Assembly: GCA_947451035.1 (NCBI GenBank)
Contig: CANFXR010000020.1
Span: forward strand, 1-34,744
Length of the DNA: 34,744 bases
Reading direction: 5' to 3'
From: Burkholderiales bacterium
GTDB lineage: Bacteria > Pseudomonadota > Gammaproteobacteria > Burkholderiales > Burkholderiaceae_C
Within the stretch, counting starts at the first letter, position 1. Each line of letters starts with the position of its first letter. Shown piece after piece: positions 14,967 to 25,100 of this stretch. Below the pieces are notes generated by a model that saw nothing but the letters and a program-made list of their open reading frames with translations, did not search any database and had not been told where the DNA came from. The translations under genes were made by a program, and so were the position numbers.

Positions 14967-15437
14967 ATGAATCGTCTCGCCGCCATCCTTCCCGCCAGCA
15001 ACGTGCTGGTCGATGTGGACGCCACCAGCAAGAAGCGGGTGTTCGAGCACGCGGGTCTGCTGTTCGAAAACCAGCACGCCATCGCTCGCGCGACGGTGAC
15101 GGACAACCTGTTCGCCCGCGAGCGGCTCGGGTCGACCGGCCTCGGGCACGGCGTGGCCATTCCTCACGGGCGAATCAAGGGCCTGAAGAATCCACTGGCT
15201 GCGGTGGCCCGCGTCGTGCAGCCCATCCCGTTTGACGCGCCCGACGATGAGCCGGTGTCGCTGCTGATCTTTTTGCTGGTGCCCGAGGCGGCCACGCAAA
15301 GGCACCTCGAGATACTTTCAGAGATCGCCGAAATGCTCAGCGACCGCGAGTTGCGCGAACGGCTGAAGACAGAGCCCGACGCCGCCAAGGTCCATGAGCT
15401 GATCGCGAACTGGGAACCGTTGAAGTCCGTGGCATGA
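14967..15437 (+). CDS. ptsN: Nitrogen-PTS EIIA protein
   Basis: A 156-residue EIIA-Ntr. The phosphorylated histidine lies in [10 protein letters not shown] (H67). Further family traits are [44 protein letters not shown] and [10 protein letters not shown]. It receives phosphate from NPr/HPr and regulates potassium uptake, sensor kinases and nitrogen/carbon balance by protein contact. It is followed by hprK after 61 bp, a pairing that fits control of HPr phosphorylation. Confidence 0.94.
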   Translation: MNRLAAILPASNVLVDVDATSKKRVFEHAGLLFENQHAIARATVTDNLFARERLGSTGLGHGVAIPHGRIKGLKNPLAAVARVVQPIPFDAPDDEPVSLLIFLLVPEAATQRHLEILSEIAEMLSDRELRERLKTEPDAAKVHELIANWEPLKSVA

Positions 15438-15498
15438 GGCATCAACCCGCCCTGATCAACGGCTCGACTTTGCCCTCAGATCAACGGATGCGGATCGA

Positions 15499-16452
15499 AT
15501 GAAGCCCAGTTTCATCAGCGCCGAAGCGCTTTTCGAACACCACCGCGTGGCCCTGCGCTGGGAGTGGATCGCCGGCCATGCGCACCCGGAGCGCCGCTTC
15601 GACGAGGCGGCCGTGCGCAATGCGCAGTCGGCGGCAGATCTGGTCGGGTACCTCAACTACATCCATCCGTACCGCGTGCAGCTCGTGGGGCGCCGCGAGG
15701 TGGCCTACCTGCAGGATTCGCAGGCCGAGGATCAAGAGCGGCGCATCCAGCGCATCGTGACGCTGGAGCCGCCGGTCGTGATCGTGGCCGACGGCGAGCC
15801 CCCGCCGGACCGGCTGGTGGCCATGTGCGAGCGTGCGTCCATTCCGCTGTTTGTCACGGCCGAGTCAGCCGGGCAGGTGATTGACGTCGTGCGCGGCTAC
15901 CTTGGTCAGTTGTTTGCCGAGCGCACCACGCGCCACGGCGTGTTCATGGACATCCTGGGGCTGGGCGTGCTGCTCACCGGCGAGTCGGGGCTGGGCAAGA
16001 GCGAGTTGGGGCTGGAGCTGATTTCACGCGGGCACGGCCTGGTGGCCGATGACGCCGTGGACATCTACCGGATGTCGCAAACCGCCCTCGAAGGGCGCTG
16101 CCCCGAGCTGCTGCTCAACCTGCTCGAGGTGCGCGGCATCGGCCTGCTCGACATCAAGGCGATCTTCGGAGAGACCGCCGTGCGCCGCAAGATGCGCGTC
16201 AAGTTGATCGTGCACCTGGTGCGCAAGGAAACGCTCGAGCGCGAGTTCGAGCGGCTGCCCTACGAGCCGCTCTATGAGCGCATCCTCGATGTGCCCGTGC
16301 GCAAGGTCGTGATCGCAGTGGACGCCGGACGCAACCTGGCCGTGCTGGTCGAGGCCGCGGTGCGCAACACGATCTTGCAACTGCGCGGCATCGACACGTA
16401 CAAGGAATTCATCGAGCGCCACCAGCGCGCCCTCGAACGCGGTCCGGACTGA
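15499..16452 (+). CDS. hprK: HPr kinase/phosphorylase
   Basis: A 317-residue protein. The C-terminal kinase core has H146 in [16 protein letters not shown], Walker A GESGLGKS (161-168), D184-D185 in VADDAV, and the HprK signature [20 protein letters not shown]. It phosphorylates and dephosphorylates a serine of HPr using ATP or pyrophosphate. In proteobacteria it works with the regulatory nitrogen PTS. The downstream gene in many relatives is rapZ; here fur follows on the opposite strand. Confidence 0.95.
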   Translation: MKPSFISAEALFEHHRVALRWEWIAGHAHPERRFDEAAVRNAQSAADLVGYLNYIHPYRVQLVGRREVAYLQDSQAEDQERRIQRIVTLEPPVVIVADGEPPPDRLVAMCERASIPLFVTAESAGQVIDVVRGYLGQLFAERTTRHGVFMDILGLGVLLTGESGLGKSELGLELISRGHGLVADDAVDIYRMSQTALEGRCPELLLNLLEVRGIGLLDIKAIFGETAVRRKMRVKLIVHLVRKETLEREFERLPYEPLYERILDVPVRKVVIAVDAGRNLAVLVEAAVRNTILQLRGIDTYKEFIERHQRALERGPD

Positions 16453-16455
16453 GCT

Positions 16456-16487
16456 CACCGGCCACGCCGCGCTCAACTCAGCCGGTG
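16456..16487. terminator. Candidate bidirectional hairpin between hprK and fur
   Basis: CACCGGC (16456-16462) and GCCGGTG (16481-16487) are perfect 7-bp complements around an 18-base loop at the convergent ends. No T-run is adjacent, so termination is uncertain. Confidence 0.25.
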
Positions 16488-16901
16488 CGGGCAGTCCTGC
16501 TTGGTGCACACGGCGTACAGCGACAGGGCGTGGTCCTGAAGCTCGAACCCCCGGATCAGGGCCGCTGATTTCTGGCGCGCTTCGATCTCGGCATCAAAGA
16601 ACTCCTCCACCCGGCCGCAATCCAGGCACACGATGTGATCGTGATGCGACCCCTCGTTGAGCTCGAACACCGCCTTGCCGGTCTCGAAGTGATTGCGCGA
16701 CAGGATGCCTGCCTGCTCGAACTGCATCAGCACCCGGTAGACCGTGGCCAGACCCACGTCGGAACCTTCGGCCAGCAGCAACCTGAACACATCCTCAGCG
16801 GCCATGTGGCGCTGGTCGGTCTTCTGGAACATCTCGAGGATCTTGATGCGCGGAAGCGTGGCCTTCAGCCCGCTGCTCTTGAGTTCATCTGCTTGTGTCA
16901 T
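16473..16901 (-). CDS. fur: Ferric uptake regulator Fur
   Basis: A 142-residue Fur protein. The winged-helix domain covers about residues 1-82 ([20 protein letters not shown] is the recognition region). The dimerisation domain holds HHDH (86-89), the CLDC pair (C92, C95) and a second pair C132/C137 for structural zinc. It represses iron-uptake genes when Fe2+ is available. It is divergent from bamE across 96 bp; I see no convincing Fur box there. Confidence 0.95.
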   Translation of the reverse strand: MTQADELKSSGLKATLPRIKILEMFQKTDQRHMAAEDVFRLLLAEGSDVGLATVYRVLMQFEQAGILSRNHFETGKAVFELNEGSHHDHIVCLDCGRVEEFFDAEIEARQKSAALIRGFELQDHALSLYAVCTKQDCPHRLS

Positions 16902-16940
16902 GGGGCTCCCTCCCGCAGCTCAGGTGCCGAACCCTGCCGG

Positions 16941-16946
16941 TAGAAT
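16941..16946 (+). promoter_or_regulatory. Candidate -10 element for bamE-dapB
   Basis: TAGAAT matches five of six bases of the -10 consensus and lies 52 bases before the bamE ATG. No good -35 is seen 16-18 bp upstream. Confidence 0.35.
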
Positions 16947-16997
16947 CGTTTGATCATATCGAGTCAGGGCGTCCGTCTGCGGCGCTCTGCAAGCCCC

Positions 16998-17576
16998 ATG
17001 ACCCTGCAAACTTCCGTCCGTTCGGGCCTCGTATTCGCGTGCGTCGGGTGGGCGTTGGCCGGCTGCGAGTCGATCCCGTCCCTGCCGTCCATGCCAGACA
17101 TGCCCAACATCGACGTGATCTCCGCGCTGGTCACGCCATACAAGGTGGAGGTGGTGCAGGGCAACGTCGTGACGCAAGAGCAGGTGGCCCAGATCAAGAC
17201 CGGCATGTCGCGCAATCAGGTCCGCGACATCCTCGGCTCGCCGCTGCTCACGGACGTGTTCCATGCCGATCGGTGGGATTACGTGTTCACGATCCGTCGT
17301 CAAGGCACCGAGCCGCAGCGCCGCAGCGTCGTCGCACTGTTTGACGGCGAACGCCTGAAGAGCCTCGACACCGGCGGCGAGTTGCCCTCTGAAGTGACCT
17401 TTGTCGCATCGATCGATGCGACAAAGCAGGAAAGCAAAATCCCGAAGCTCGCGCTGACAGACGATCAACTCAAGGCCTTGAAGGTACCGGCCAAGCCGGT
17501 GGCTGCGGTCGAGGCCACGCCGGCGCCTGCCGTTGCCGTGTCGACTCGCACCTACCCCCCTCTCGAGCCGAACTGA
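16998..17576 (+). CDS. bamE: Outer-membrane assembly lipoprotein BamE
   Basis: About 192 residues from ATG 16998, chosen because it places a normal signal peptide before the lipobox LAGC (C23). The SmpA/OmlA domain is clear: [38 protein letters not shown] and VALFDGERL. BamE is a small subunit of the BAM complex that folds outer-membrane proteins. The C-terminal 40 residues are Pro/Ala/Lys-rich and extend beyond the domain. Its stop overlaps the dapB start (TGATG), and it is divergent from fur, a common arrangement. Confidence 0.92.
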   Translation: MTLQTSVRSGLVFACVGWALAGCESIPSLPSMPDMPNIDVISALVTPYKVEVVQGNVVTQEQVAQIKTGMSRNQVRDILGSPLLTDVFHADRWDYVFTIRRQGTEPQRRSVVALFDGERLKSLDTGGELPSEVTFVASIDATKQESKIPKLALTDDQLKALKVPAKPVAAVEATPAPAVAVSTRTYPPLEPN

Positions 17577-18400
17577 TGGGTTCGTCGGTGCGTCCGGGCG
17601 CGTTGCGTGTGGCCGTCGCCGGCGCCTCGGGGCGCATGGGCCGGGTGCTGATCGAGGCCGTGGTCGCGGCGGACGATCTTGTGCTGAGCGGCGCCCTGGA
17701 TGTCGAGGGCAGCCCCGCGCTCGGTCAGGACGCCTCGCTGTTCCTCGGGCACGCCAGTGGTGTGCTCATCACCAGCGATCTGCGCGCCGGTCTGGCACAA
17801 GCGCAGGTGCTGATCGACTTCACCCGCCCGACAGGCACCCTGGCGCATCTGGCCGTTTGCCGTGACCTCGGCGTCGCCGCCGTCATCGGCACCACCGGCT
17901 TCACCGACGAGCAAAAGGCCACGATCGCCGAGCACGCACGGCACATGGCCATCACGATGGCGCCCAACATGAGCGTGGGCGTCAACGTGGTGCTCAAGCT
18001 GCTCGACACCGCGGCGCGCCTGCTCAACGAAGGCTACGACATCGAGGTGATCGAGACCCACCACCGGCACAAGGTCGACGCGCCGAGCGGCACCGCCTTG
18101 AAAATGGGCGAGGTGGTGGCCGCCGCGCTCGGGCGCGATCTGAAGCAATGCGCGGTGTACGGCCGCGAAGGCGTCACCGGCGAACGCGATCCGTCCACGA
18201 TCGGATTTGCCACCATCCGCGGTGGCGACGTGGTCGGCGACCACACGGTGCTGTTTGCCGGCACCGGCGAGCGCATCGAGATCACGCACAAGAGCTCCAG
18301 CCGCGCCACCTACGCACAGGGCAGCTTGCGCGCCGCGCGCTTCATGGCGTCGCGGGCCCATGGCCTGTTCGACATGAGCGACGTGCTCGGCCTGAGCTGA
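17576..18400 (+). CDS. dapB: 4-hydroxy-tetrahydrodipicolinate reductase
   Basis: A 274-residue DapB. NAD(P)H-binding GASGRMGR is at residues 16-23, GTTGF near 105-109, and the catalytic [14 protein letters not shown] segment gives H162 and K166. It reduces hydroxy-tetrahydrodipicolinate in the lysine and diaminopimelate pathway, in the cytoplasm. Translation is coupled to bamE by overlap. The gene is complete and unremarkable. Confidence 0.96.
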   Translation: MGSSVRPGALRVAVAGASGRMGRVLIEAVVAADDLVLSGALDVEGSPALGQDASLFLGHASGVLITSDLRAGLAQAQVLIDFTRPTGTLAHLAVCRDLGVAAVIGTTGFTDEQKATIAEHARHMAITMAPNMSVGVNVVLKLLDTAARLLNEGYDIEVIETHHRHKVDAPSGTALKMGEVVAAALGRDLKQCAVYGREGVTGERDPSTIGFATIRGGDVVGDHTVLFAGTGERIEITHKSSSRATYAQGSLRAARFMASRAHGLFDMSDVLGLS

Positions 18401-18422
18401 TCGCCTGCGGCGCCTGAACAGC

Positions 18423-19109
18423 ATGTCCGGCTTGCAACAATTCTGGGATCAAGGCGACGCCATCACCCGCAGTGTGGCGGCACTGCTGCTGGCCATGTCG
18501 GTCAGCGCCTGGGTGCTGATTTTCTGGAAGGGCTGGCTGCTGCGCCGGGTTCGCTCGGACCTGGCGCGTGCCGTACCGGCCTTCTGGGCCGCGGGCAACC
18601 TGGAGGCAGCGCGCGCGCAACTGCTGGCGTTCGACCGCGAACGCGCCTTGTTGCCGTTGCTGTCGGCGGCGACGGCGCAACCGGAAGCCTTGACCCTTGA
18701 GGCGCAGGGCCGCCGCGAATCGCAGCTCACCCGGCGCCTGCGCGACTCGCTCAATGCGGTGCTCACGCAGCTGCGCTTCGGTCAGGTGCTGCTGGCGTCC
18801 ATCGGCAGCACGGCGCCGTTCATCGGCCTGTTCGGCACCGTGTGGGGCATCTATCACGCGCTGGTCAGCATCTCGACGGCCGGCTCGATCACCATCGAGC
18901 GGGTGTCCGGTCCGGTGGGCGAGGCGCTGGTCATGACCGCTGCCGGGCTGGCCGTCGCCATCCCGGCGGTGCTGGCCTACAACATCTTCGGCAAGCTGGT
19001 GGCCGCCTGCGAGGCCGACCTCGAGGGCTTCGCCCACGACCTGCGCGAGATGCAGTCCGACCATGGGGCGGCCACCGATGGCGCGGCCTCGACACCGCCG
19101 CACGGCTGA
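18423..19109 (+). CDS. exbB: MotA/TolQ/ExbB proton-channel family protein
   Basis: A 228-residue inner-membrane protein with three membrane segments (about 16-38, 118-140, 160-185). The family core is [20 protein letters not shown] followed by [20 protein letters not shown]. Together with the ExbD-type protein downstream it should form the proton-driven motor energising TonB receptors. No tonB or tolA is in view, so TolQ cannot be fully excluded; length and context favour ExbB. Confidence 0.85.
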   Translation: MSGLQQFWDQGDAITRSVAALLLAMSVSAWVLIFWKGWLLRRVRSDLARAVPAFWAAGNLEAARAQLLAFDRERALLPLLSAATAQPEALTLEAQGRRESQLTRRLRDSLNAVLTQLRFGQVLLASIGSTAPFIGLFGTVWGIYHALVSISTAGSITIERVSGPVGEALVMTAAGLAVAIPAVLAYNIFGKLVAACEADLEGFAHDLREMQSDHGAATDGAASTPPHG

Positions 19110-19114
19110 GCCGC

Positions 19115-19537
19115 ATGGCCTTCGGACGTCTCGAGCGCAACACCGGCCCGCAGCCGATGAGCGACATCAACATGACGCCCCTGATCGACGTGATGCTGGT
19201 GCTGCTGGTGATCTTCATCATCACGGCGCCGTTGATGAGCAGCAGCCTCAAGCTCGATCTGCCCAAGACCGATGCCGCCCGCCCGAGCGAAGCGCCCGAC
19301 TTCATCGCGGTGTCGATCGATCCGACAGGGCGGTTCTTTGTGGCCGACAAGGAGCTCGATGCTGCGGCGCTGGGCGAGCGCGTGGCCGAGGCGGCTCGCC
19401 GCAATGCGCAAACCGAGGTCCGCTTGAGCGCCGACCAGTCCGTGCCCTATGGCCGCGTGGCCGAGTTGATCGGCATCGTGCAAAAAGGCGGCCTCTCGCG
19501 CATCGGCTTTGTCGCGCAGGCTCCTGCGTCGCGGTGA
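19115..19537 (+). CDS. exbD: ExbD/TolR family protein
   Basis: A 140-residue protein with one N-terminal membrane segment, [18 protein letters not shown], whose aspartate (D26) is the conserved proton-carrying residue of ExbD/TolR. The rest is the periplasmic domain with [14 protein letters not shown] and [17 protein letters not shown]. It begins five bases after the exbB stop. It partners the preceding gene product in the proton-motive motor complex. Confidence 0.88.
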   Translation: MAFGRLERNTGPQPMSDINMTPLIDVMLVLLVIFIITAPLMSSSLKLDLPKTDAARPSEAPDFIAVSIDPTGRFFVADKELDAAALGERVAEAARRNAQTEVRLSADQSVPYGRVAELIGIVQKGGLSRIGFVAQAPASR

Positions 19538-19617
19538 GTTCCCGCGGGCTCATCCGTGTCGATGTCTCGAGCGGCTCGGCGGCAGGCGCGCCAGGGCTCG
19601 TCGGGCAGGCCGCTTCC

Positions 19618-19623
19618 TATAAT
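19618..19623 (+). promoter_or_regulatory. Candidate -10 element for leuS
   Basis: A perfect TATAAT lies 36 bases before the leuS ATG, in the 121-bp gap after exbD. The expected -35 position has no good match, so activation or a weak -35 is possible. Confidence 0.45.
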
Positions 19624-19658
19624 CCCGCTCCAAGTTCCCGAGCGCACCGCGCCCCCTC

Positions 19659-22298
19659 ATGAATCCCGAATTCAAGCCGACCGAGGTTGAACGCGCGGCC
19701 CAAGCCGCCTGGAGCGCAAGCGACGCCTATCGCGTCAGCGAAAACGCCCGCGATGCCCGCGGCACGCTCAAGCCCAAGTTCTACGCCTGCTCGATGCTGC
19801 CGTACCCGAGCGGCAAGTTGCACATGGGCCATGTGCGCAACTACACCATCAACGACATGCTGGCCCGTCATCTGCGGATGAAGGGCTACAACGTGCTGAT
19901 GCCCATGGGGTGGGACGCCTTCGGCCTGCCGGCCGAGAACGCGGCGATGAAGAACAAGGTGCCGCCGGCGCAATGGACCTACGACAACATCGCCCACATG
20001 AAGGGCCAGATGAAGTCGATGGGCCTGGCGATCGACTGGAGCCGCGAGGTTGCCACCTGCTCGCCCGACTACTACCGCTGGAACCAGTGGCTGTTTCTGA
20101 AGATGCTCGAAGCCGGCATCGCCGAGCGCCGCACGCAAGTCGTCAACTGGGACCCGGTGGACCAGACCGTGCTGGCCAATGAACAGGTCATCGACGGCAA
20201 GGGCTGGCGCAGCGGCGCGGCGGTCGAAAAGCGCGAGATCCCCGGCTACTACCTGAACATCACTCGCTACGCCGACGAGTTGCTCGAGCAGGTGCAGCAG
20301 CAGCTGCCGGGTTGGCCCGAGCGCGTGCGGCTGATGCAGGAAAACTGGATCGGCAAGAGCGAGGGCGTGCGCTTTGCCTTCACGCACGACATCCGCGCCG
20401 CGGACGGCACACCCGTCAACGCGGGCCGGTTGTACGTGTTCACCACCCGCGCCGACACGATCATGGGCGTGACGTTCTGCGCGGTGGCGCCCGAGCATCC
20501 GCTGGCCCAGCATGCCGCCGCGTCGAACCCGGCGGTGGCCGACTTCATCGTCGAGTGCCAGGCCGGAGGCACCACCGAGGCCGAACTGGCCACGCAGGAC
20601 AAGAAGGGTGTACCCACGGGGCTTTTCGTGCAGCACCCGCTGACCCATCAGCCGGTCGAGGTGTGGGTCGGCAACTATGTGCTGATGAGCTACGGGGACG
20701 GCGCCGTGATGGGCGTGCCGGCGCACGACGAGCGCGATTTCGCGTTCGCGCAGAAGTACGGCATCGACATCCAGCAGGTCGTGAGCGTCGATGGCGAAGC
20801 CTTCAGCCACGACCACTGGCAGGACTGGTACGCCGACAAGCAGCGCGGCGTGTGCATCAACTCGGATTGCTTCAGCGGTCTGGCGCATCAGGCCGCGGTC
20901 GATGCGGTGGCTGCGGCGCTCTCGGCACACGGCCTGGGCGAGAAGAAGACCACCTGGCGGCTGCGCGACTGGGGCATCAGCCGCCAGCGCTACTGGGGCA
21001 CGCCGATCCCGATCATCCATTGCGACACGCACGGCGCAGTGCCGGTGCCCGCGGCCGACCTGCCCGTGGTGCTGCCCGAAGATCTGATCCCCGATGGCTC
21101 GGGCAACCCCCTGGCCAAGCACGCCGCATTCCTGAATGTGCCGTGTCCGACTTGTGGCCGCCCGGCGCGCCGCGAGACCGACACGATGGACACCTTCGTG
21201 GACAGCTCGTGGTACTTCATGCGCTACTGCGACCCGAAGAACACCGAGGCGATGGTCGGTGAGGGCGCTGCGTACTGGATGCCGGTCGACCAGTACATTG
21301 GCGGCATCGAGCACGCCATCTTGCACCTGCTGTACGCGCGCTTCTGGACCAAGGTGATGCGCGACTTGAAGCTGGTGTCGGTGGACGAACCGTTCACCAA
21401 GCTGCTCACGCAGGGCATGGTGCTCAACCACATCTACTCGCGCAAGACCGCCCAGGGCGGCATCGAGTATTTCTGGCCCCACGAGGTGGACGACCAGCAC
21501 GATGCGAGCGGTCGCATCACCGGTGCCGCGCTCAAGCAAGACGGCTCGGCCGTGACCTACGAAGGCGTGGGCACCATGAGCAAGAGCAAGAACAACGGCG
21601 TCGACCCACAGCAGCTCATCGACCAGTACGGGGCCGACACGGCGCGGCTGTTCGTGATGTTCGCCTCGCCTCCCGAACAAACGCTGGAATGGAACGACGC
21701 CGGGGTCGAGGGCGCGCACCGCTTTCTCAAGCGCGTCTGGGGCTTTGGCGCCAAGCATGCGGCCATCCTCAAGAAAGCCGCGCCTCTCGCCACCGAATTG
21801 AGCGCCGCCGCCAAAGACCTGCGCCGCGAGGTCCATCAGGTGCTGCGCCAGATCAGCCATGACTACGAGCGCATGCAATACAACACGGTCGTGTCGGGCG
21901 GCATGAAGTTGCTCAACGCGCTCGAGGCCTGCAAGGCCGCCGACGCCGCTGCGGTGCTGCGCGAGGGCTTCGGCATCCTCTTGCGCACGCTGTACCCGGC
22001 GTGCCCCCATGCCACTTGGACGCTGTGGTCCGAACTCGGCTACGCCGAGCTGCAGGGCGACCTGCTCGATGCGCCCTGGCCCGAGGTCGACGAGTCGGCC
22101 CTCGTCCAAGACGAGATCGAACTCATGCTGCAGATCAACGGCAAGCTGCGCGGCTCGGTCACGGTGCCTGCCGGGGCCGACAAGGCGGCCATCGAGCGCG
22201 CCGCGCTGGCGAGTCCCGAACTGTTGAAGTTCACCACCGGGGAGCCCGTCAAGCGCGTCGTCGTCGTGCCGGGTCGGCTGGTCAACGTGGTATTTTGA
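19659..22298 (+). CDS. leuS: Leucyl-tRNA synthetase
   Basis: An 879-residue class I synthetase. HMGH (55-58, in [15 protein letters not shown]) and MSKSK (from residue 640) are the ATP-binding signatures. The inserted CP1 editing domain shows [20 protein letters not shown] and [14 protein letters not shown] with the conserved aspartate. The anticodon-binding and C-terminal domains follow. It charges tRNA-Leu and hydrolyses mischarged products. A very long antisense open frame covers this gene but is a codon-bias artefact. Confidence 0.97.
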   Translation: MNPEFKPTEVERAAQAAWSASDAYRVSENARDARGTLKPKFYACSMLPYPSGKLHMGHVRNYTINDMLARHLRMKGYNVLMPMGWDAFGLPAENAAMKNKVPPAQWTYDNIAHMKGQMKSMGLAIDWSREVATCSPDYYRWNQWLFLKMLEAGIAERRTQVVNWDPVDQTVLANEQVIDGKGWRSGAAVEKREIPGYYLNITRYADELLEQVQQQLPGWPERVRLMQENWIGKSEGVRFAFTHDIRAADGTPVNAGRLYVFTTRADTIMGVTFCAVAPEHPLAQHAAASNPAVADFIVECQAGGTTEAELATQDKKGVPTGLFVQHPLTHQPVEVWVGNYVLMSYGDGAVMGVPAHDERDFAFAQKYGIDIQQVVSVDGEAFSHDHWQDWYADKQRGVCINSDCFSGLAHQAAVDAVAAALSAHGLGEKKTTWRLRDWGISRQRYWGTPIPIIHCDTHGAVPVPAADLPVVLPEDLIPDGSGNPLAKHAAFLNVPCPTCGRPARRETDTMDTFVDSSWYFMRYCDPKNTEAMVGEGAAYWMPVDQYIGGIEHAILHLLYARFWTKVMRDLKLVSVDEPFTKLLTQGMVLNHIYSRKTAQGGIEYFWPHEVDDQHDASGRITGAALKQDGSAVTYEGVGTMSKSKNNGVDPQQLIDQYGADTARLFVMFASPPEQTLEWNDAGVEGAHRFLKRVWGFGAKHAAILKKAAPLATELSAAAKDLRREVHQVLRQISHDYERMQYNTVVSGGMKLLNALEACKAADAAAVLREGFGILLRTLYPACPHATWTLWSELGYAELQGDLLDAPWPEVDESALVQDEIELMLQINGKLRGSVTVPAGADKAAIERAALASPELLKFTTGEPVKRVVVVPGRLVNVVF

Positions 22299-22316
22299 CC
22301 CGTGGCCCGCCCTCAC

Positions 22317-22865
22317 ATGACCGCATCCTTCGTCTCGCCCTATGCCAGGTCCGGCATCGCCAACCCCGCTCGCCGCAGCGGCCTGCGGTGGGCGAGCGCG
22401 GTGTTCCTCGCACCGCTCGCTGGCTGTGGCTTCGCGCTGCGTCACCCTCCGGCCATGCCGTTTCGAACCGTGCAGTTGAGTGGGTTCCGGCCCAACTCGC
22501 CGCTCGAGATCGAGCTGCGCCGCAACATCAACGCGACCCAGAGCGCGCTGGTGGTCGATTCAGCGGCGCAGGCCGAGGTGATTTTCGAATCCCTGTCCGA
22601 ACGACGCGAGCACAGTGTCGTGGGCAGTTCCGCCGCCGGTCAGGTGCGCAACTTGAACCTGCGCCTGCACTTCAAGTTCCGGCTGCGCACCGTCTCGGGC
22701 CGCGAACTCATCGCGGCGACCGAGTTGCTGCTGGCGCGCGACATGAGCTACACCGAGTCGGCTGCGCTGGCCAAGGAGCAGGAACAAGAAGCCATCTTCC
22801 TCGCCATGCAGTCGGACATCGTCATGCAGGTGATGCGGCGACTTTCCGCATCGCCGGCACCCTGA
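22317..22865 (+). CDS. lptE: LPS-assembly lipoprotein LptE
   Basis: About 182 residues from ATG 22317; a GTG at 22302 is five codons earlier. The lipobox LAGC gives lipidated C37, and the mature protein starts CGFALRHPP, the usual LptE beginning. FRTVQLSGF and the late EQEAIFLAMQSDIVMQVMRRL helix agree with the family. LptE plugs the LptD barrel that inserts lipopolysaccharide in the outer leaflet; lptD is far away in this window (32105-34582). The position between leuS and holA is standard. Confidence 0.9.
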   Translation: MTASFVSPYARSGIANPARRSGLRWASAVFLAPLAGCGFALRHPPAMPFRTVQLSGFRPNSPLEIELRRNINATQSALVVDSAAQAEVIFESLSERREHSVVGSSAAGQVRNLNLRLHFKFRLRTVSGRELIAATELLLARDMSYTESAALAKEQEQEAIFLAMQSDIVMQVMRRLSASPAP

Positions 22866-22893
22866 ACGCCAGCGCCACTGCCCACGCACGCCG

Positions 22894-23997
22894 ATGCAAC
22901 TGCGCCACGACCAGCTCGGCTCGCACCTGCAAAAGGGCTTGCGGTCGCTGTACACGGTGTGGGGTGACGATCCGCTGCTGACGCAAGAAGCCTGCGATGC
23001 ACTGCGTGCGGCCGCGCGGCAGGCGGGCTACGCCGAACGGCAGGTGCACACCGTGGCCGGAGCGCACTTCAACTGGAGCGGGTTGATCGGCGCCTCGCAG
23101 GCGATGAGCCTGTTTTCCGACCGGCAGATCATCGAGATCCGCATTCCCTCGGGCAAACCCGGCAAGGACGGCTCGGAAGCCCTGCAGCGTTACTGCCAAT
23201 CGCTGAGCGACGACGTGCTGACGATCGTTCAGTTGCCACGGCTCGATCGCCCGCAGCAGCAAAGTGGCTGGTTCACGGCGCTTGACGCGTCGGGGGTGTC
23301 GATCCGCATCGATCCCATTGAGCGGCGTGCGCTGCCGCTGTGGCTCGCGCAGCGCCTGGGCGCGCAGGGACAGCGCGTGCAAGGTGGCGAGGCCGGCCAG
23401 GACACGCTCGCCTTCTTTGCCGATCGCATCGAAGGCAATCTGCTGGCCGCCCACCAGGAAATCCAGAAACTCGCCCTGCTCTACCCGCCTGGCGAACTGA
23501 GCTTCGATCAGGTCGAGTCGGCGGTGCTCAATGTGGCGCGCTACGACGTGTTCAAGCTGGGCGAAGCCGTGCTGGCCGGCCAGGTGGCCCGCGCGCTGCG
23601 CATGCTCGATGGCCTGCGCGCTGAGGGCGAAGCTGCCGTGCTGGTGCACTGGACGCTGGCCGAGGACCTGCGCGCGCTCAAGCGCACGCAGGATGCCGTC
23701 AGCGCGGGGCGCCCGCTGCCGCTGGCGCTGCGTGAAGCGCGCGTGTGGGGCACCAAGGAGCGGTTGTTCGAGCGGGCGCTTCCGCTGTTCACCGAGAACG
23801 CTCTGGCGCAGCTGCTGCATGCCGCACAGATCTGCGACGGCCTGATCAAGGGCCTGAAGCACCCCGATTGGCCGCTGGAGCCGTGGGACGGGTTGAAGCG
23901 GCTGGTGCTGATGGCGCTGCAAAGCACCTCGGTGGCACCCGGCGCGACGCGCGGCCGGGCGGTGGTGGTGCCGCCCCGCCTGGCACTTCACGCCTGA
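22894..23997 (+). CDS. holA: DNA polymerase III delta subunit
   Basis: A 367-residue HolA. The N-terminal AAA+-like domain begins LRSLYTVWGDDPLLTQEACD and has FSDRQIIEIRIPSGKPGKDG; the family's DRIEGNLLAAHQEIQKLALL segment and a helical C-terminal collar domain follow. It is the clamp-opening subunit of the clamp loader. The gene is 28 bp after lptE and converges on pncC with 13 bp between. Confidence 0.93.
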   Translation: MQLRHDQLGSHLQKGLRSLYTVWGDDPLLTQEACDALRAAARQAGYAERQVHTVAGAHFNWSGLIGASQAMSLFSDRQIIEIRIPSGKPGKDGSEALQRYCQSLSDDVLTIVQLPRLDRPQQQSGWFTALDASGVSIRIDPIERRALPLWLAQRLGAQGQRVQGGEAGQDTLAFFADRIEGNLLAAHQEIQKLALLYPPGELSFDQVESAVLNVARYDVFKLGEAVLAGQVARALRMLDGLRAEGEAAVLVHWTLAEDLRALKRTQDAVSAGRPLPLALREARVWGTKERLFERALPLFTENALAQLLHAAQICDGLIKGLKHPDWPLEPWDGLKRLVLMALQSTSVAPGATRGRAVVVPPRLALHA

Positions 23998-24010
23998 GCG
24001 AAGCGAGTCG

Positions 24011-24550
24011 TCAGGTTCTGCCGAGCGAATCGAGCAGCGCCTGCAGTGCCGTCAAGACCGTCTGCCCGCGCACGGCGGCGCGGTCACCGGCACACTGGAG
24101 CCGCATGGCGGTGGTCGCGTGCGAAACGCCACCGGCCGCGGCGTCCGAGCGGCAAATCGCCAGCCACACGGTGCCCACCGGCTTTCCCGGCGTGCCGCCA
24201 CCCGGCCCGGCAATGCCGGTCAACGACACCGCCACCTGGGCCCTGGATCGCCGCAGCGCGCCCTCGGCCATCGCCCGTGCGACGGCCTCGCTGACCGCAC
24301 CGTGCGCCTCAATCACGCAGGCAGGTACGCCCAGCAGCTCGGTCTTGGCCTCATTGGAGTACGTGACGAAGCCGCGCTCGAACCACTCGCTCGAGCCGGC
24401 CAGCGAAGTGCATGCGGCCGACATCAGGCCCCCCGTGCAGGACTCCGCCGTGACCAGACGAAGCCCGCGCGAGCGCAGCGCCTCGGCCAGCGACTCAGCG
24501 GCCGCTTGTTGATCGGCGGGCAGTTCGCTCACGCTGGGCCGACCACGCAC
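24011..24550 (-). CDS. pncC: Nicotinamide-nucleotide amidohydrolase (CinA C-terminal family)
   Basis: Up to 179 residues. Hallmarks are LVTAESCTGGLMSA, VTYSNEAKTELLGV, and SLTGIAGPGGGTPGKPVGTVW. The enzyme deamidates nicotinamide mononucleotide in NAD recycling. Only the amidohydrolase domain is present, without the N-terminal COG1058 domain of long CinA. The start is uncertain: GTG 24550 or GTG 24532, neither with a clear ribosome-binding site. It directly follows pgpA, so coupling is likely. Confidence 0.9.
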   Translation of the reverse strand: MRGRPSVSELPADQQAAAESLAEALRSRGLRLVTAESCTGGLMSAACTSLAGSSEWFERGFVTYSNEAKTELLGVPACVIEAHGAVSEAVARAMAEGALRRSRAQVAVSLTGIAGPGGGTPGKPVGTVWLAICRSDAAAGGVSHATTAMRLQCAGDRAAVRGQTVLTALQALLDSLGRT

Positions 24551-24551
24551 G

Positions 24552-25100
24552 TTATGGCCAAAACCAGCGCCAGCCGGCGATCACGAGCAGCGTGCACAGG
24601 GCGGCCACCAGATCGTCGAACACGATGCCAAAGCCCTGCGCCCAGCCGATGGGCTGGCCGCGCCGTCCCTTGAAGAGGCGATCGGCCCATGCCACCGGGC
24701 CCGGCTTGGCCGCATCGAAGTAGCGAAACAACGCAAATGCCACCGCCTGCCCGAGCAGCCCGGTCGGCATCACCAGCCACAGGATCAGCCAGAAGGCGAG
24801 CACCTCGTCCCAAACGATGGCGCCCGGGTCGGCCACCGCCATCGCGCGTGCCGTGACCGTGCAGGCCCACCAGCCCACGAAAAAGCTCACCAGCAGCAAC
24901 ACGCCCATCTCGGTGGTGCCGAGCCGCGGCTGAATCACCAGATACGCCAGCCACGCCCACAGCGTGCCCACGGTGCCCGGCGCCACCGGGGACAAGCCGC
25001 TGCCAAAACCCAGGGCGATCGCATGCGCAGGGTGGCTCAACAGCAACCGCACCGTCGGCCGGCGCGGCTCGGCTGCTGGCAACGTGGCCGGGTCGTTCAT
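24552..25100 (-). CDS. pgpA: Phosphatidylglycerophosphatase A
   Basis: A 182-residue inner-membrane enzyme. HAIALGFGSGLSPVAPGTVG near the N-terminus, WDEVLAFWLILW in the middle and GFGIVFDDLVAALCTL at the end are the PgpA motifs, with the acidic residues expected for Mg2+. It dephosphorylates phosphatidylglycerol phosphate to phosphatidylglycerol. Start overlaps the thiL stop as ATGA. Confidence 0.93.
   Translation of the reverse strand: MNDPATLPAAEPRRPTVRLLLSHPAHAIALGFGSGLSPVAPGTVGTLWAWLAYLVIQPRLGTTEMGVLLLVSFFVGWWACTVTARAMAVADPGAIVWDEVLAFWLILWLVMPTGLLGQAVAFALFRYFDAAKPGPVAWADRLFKGRRGQPIGWAQGFGIVFDDLVAALCTLLVIAGWRWFWP

Noticed and set aside
19617-22445. A 942-codon open frame antisense to leuS
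   Set aside because: It mirrors leuS codon bias in GC-rich DNA, has a low-complexity His/Arg/Val-rich translation and no recognisable motif, while leuS is complete.
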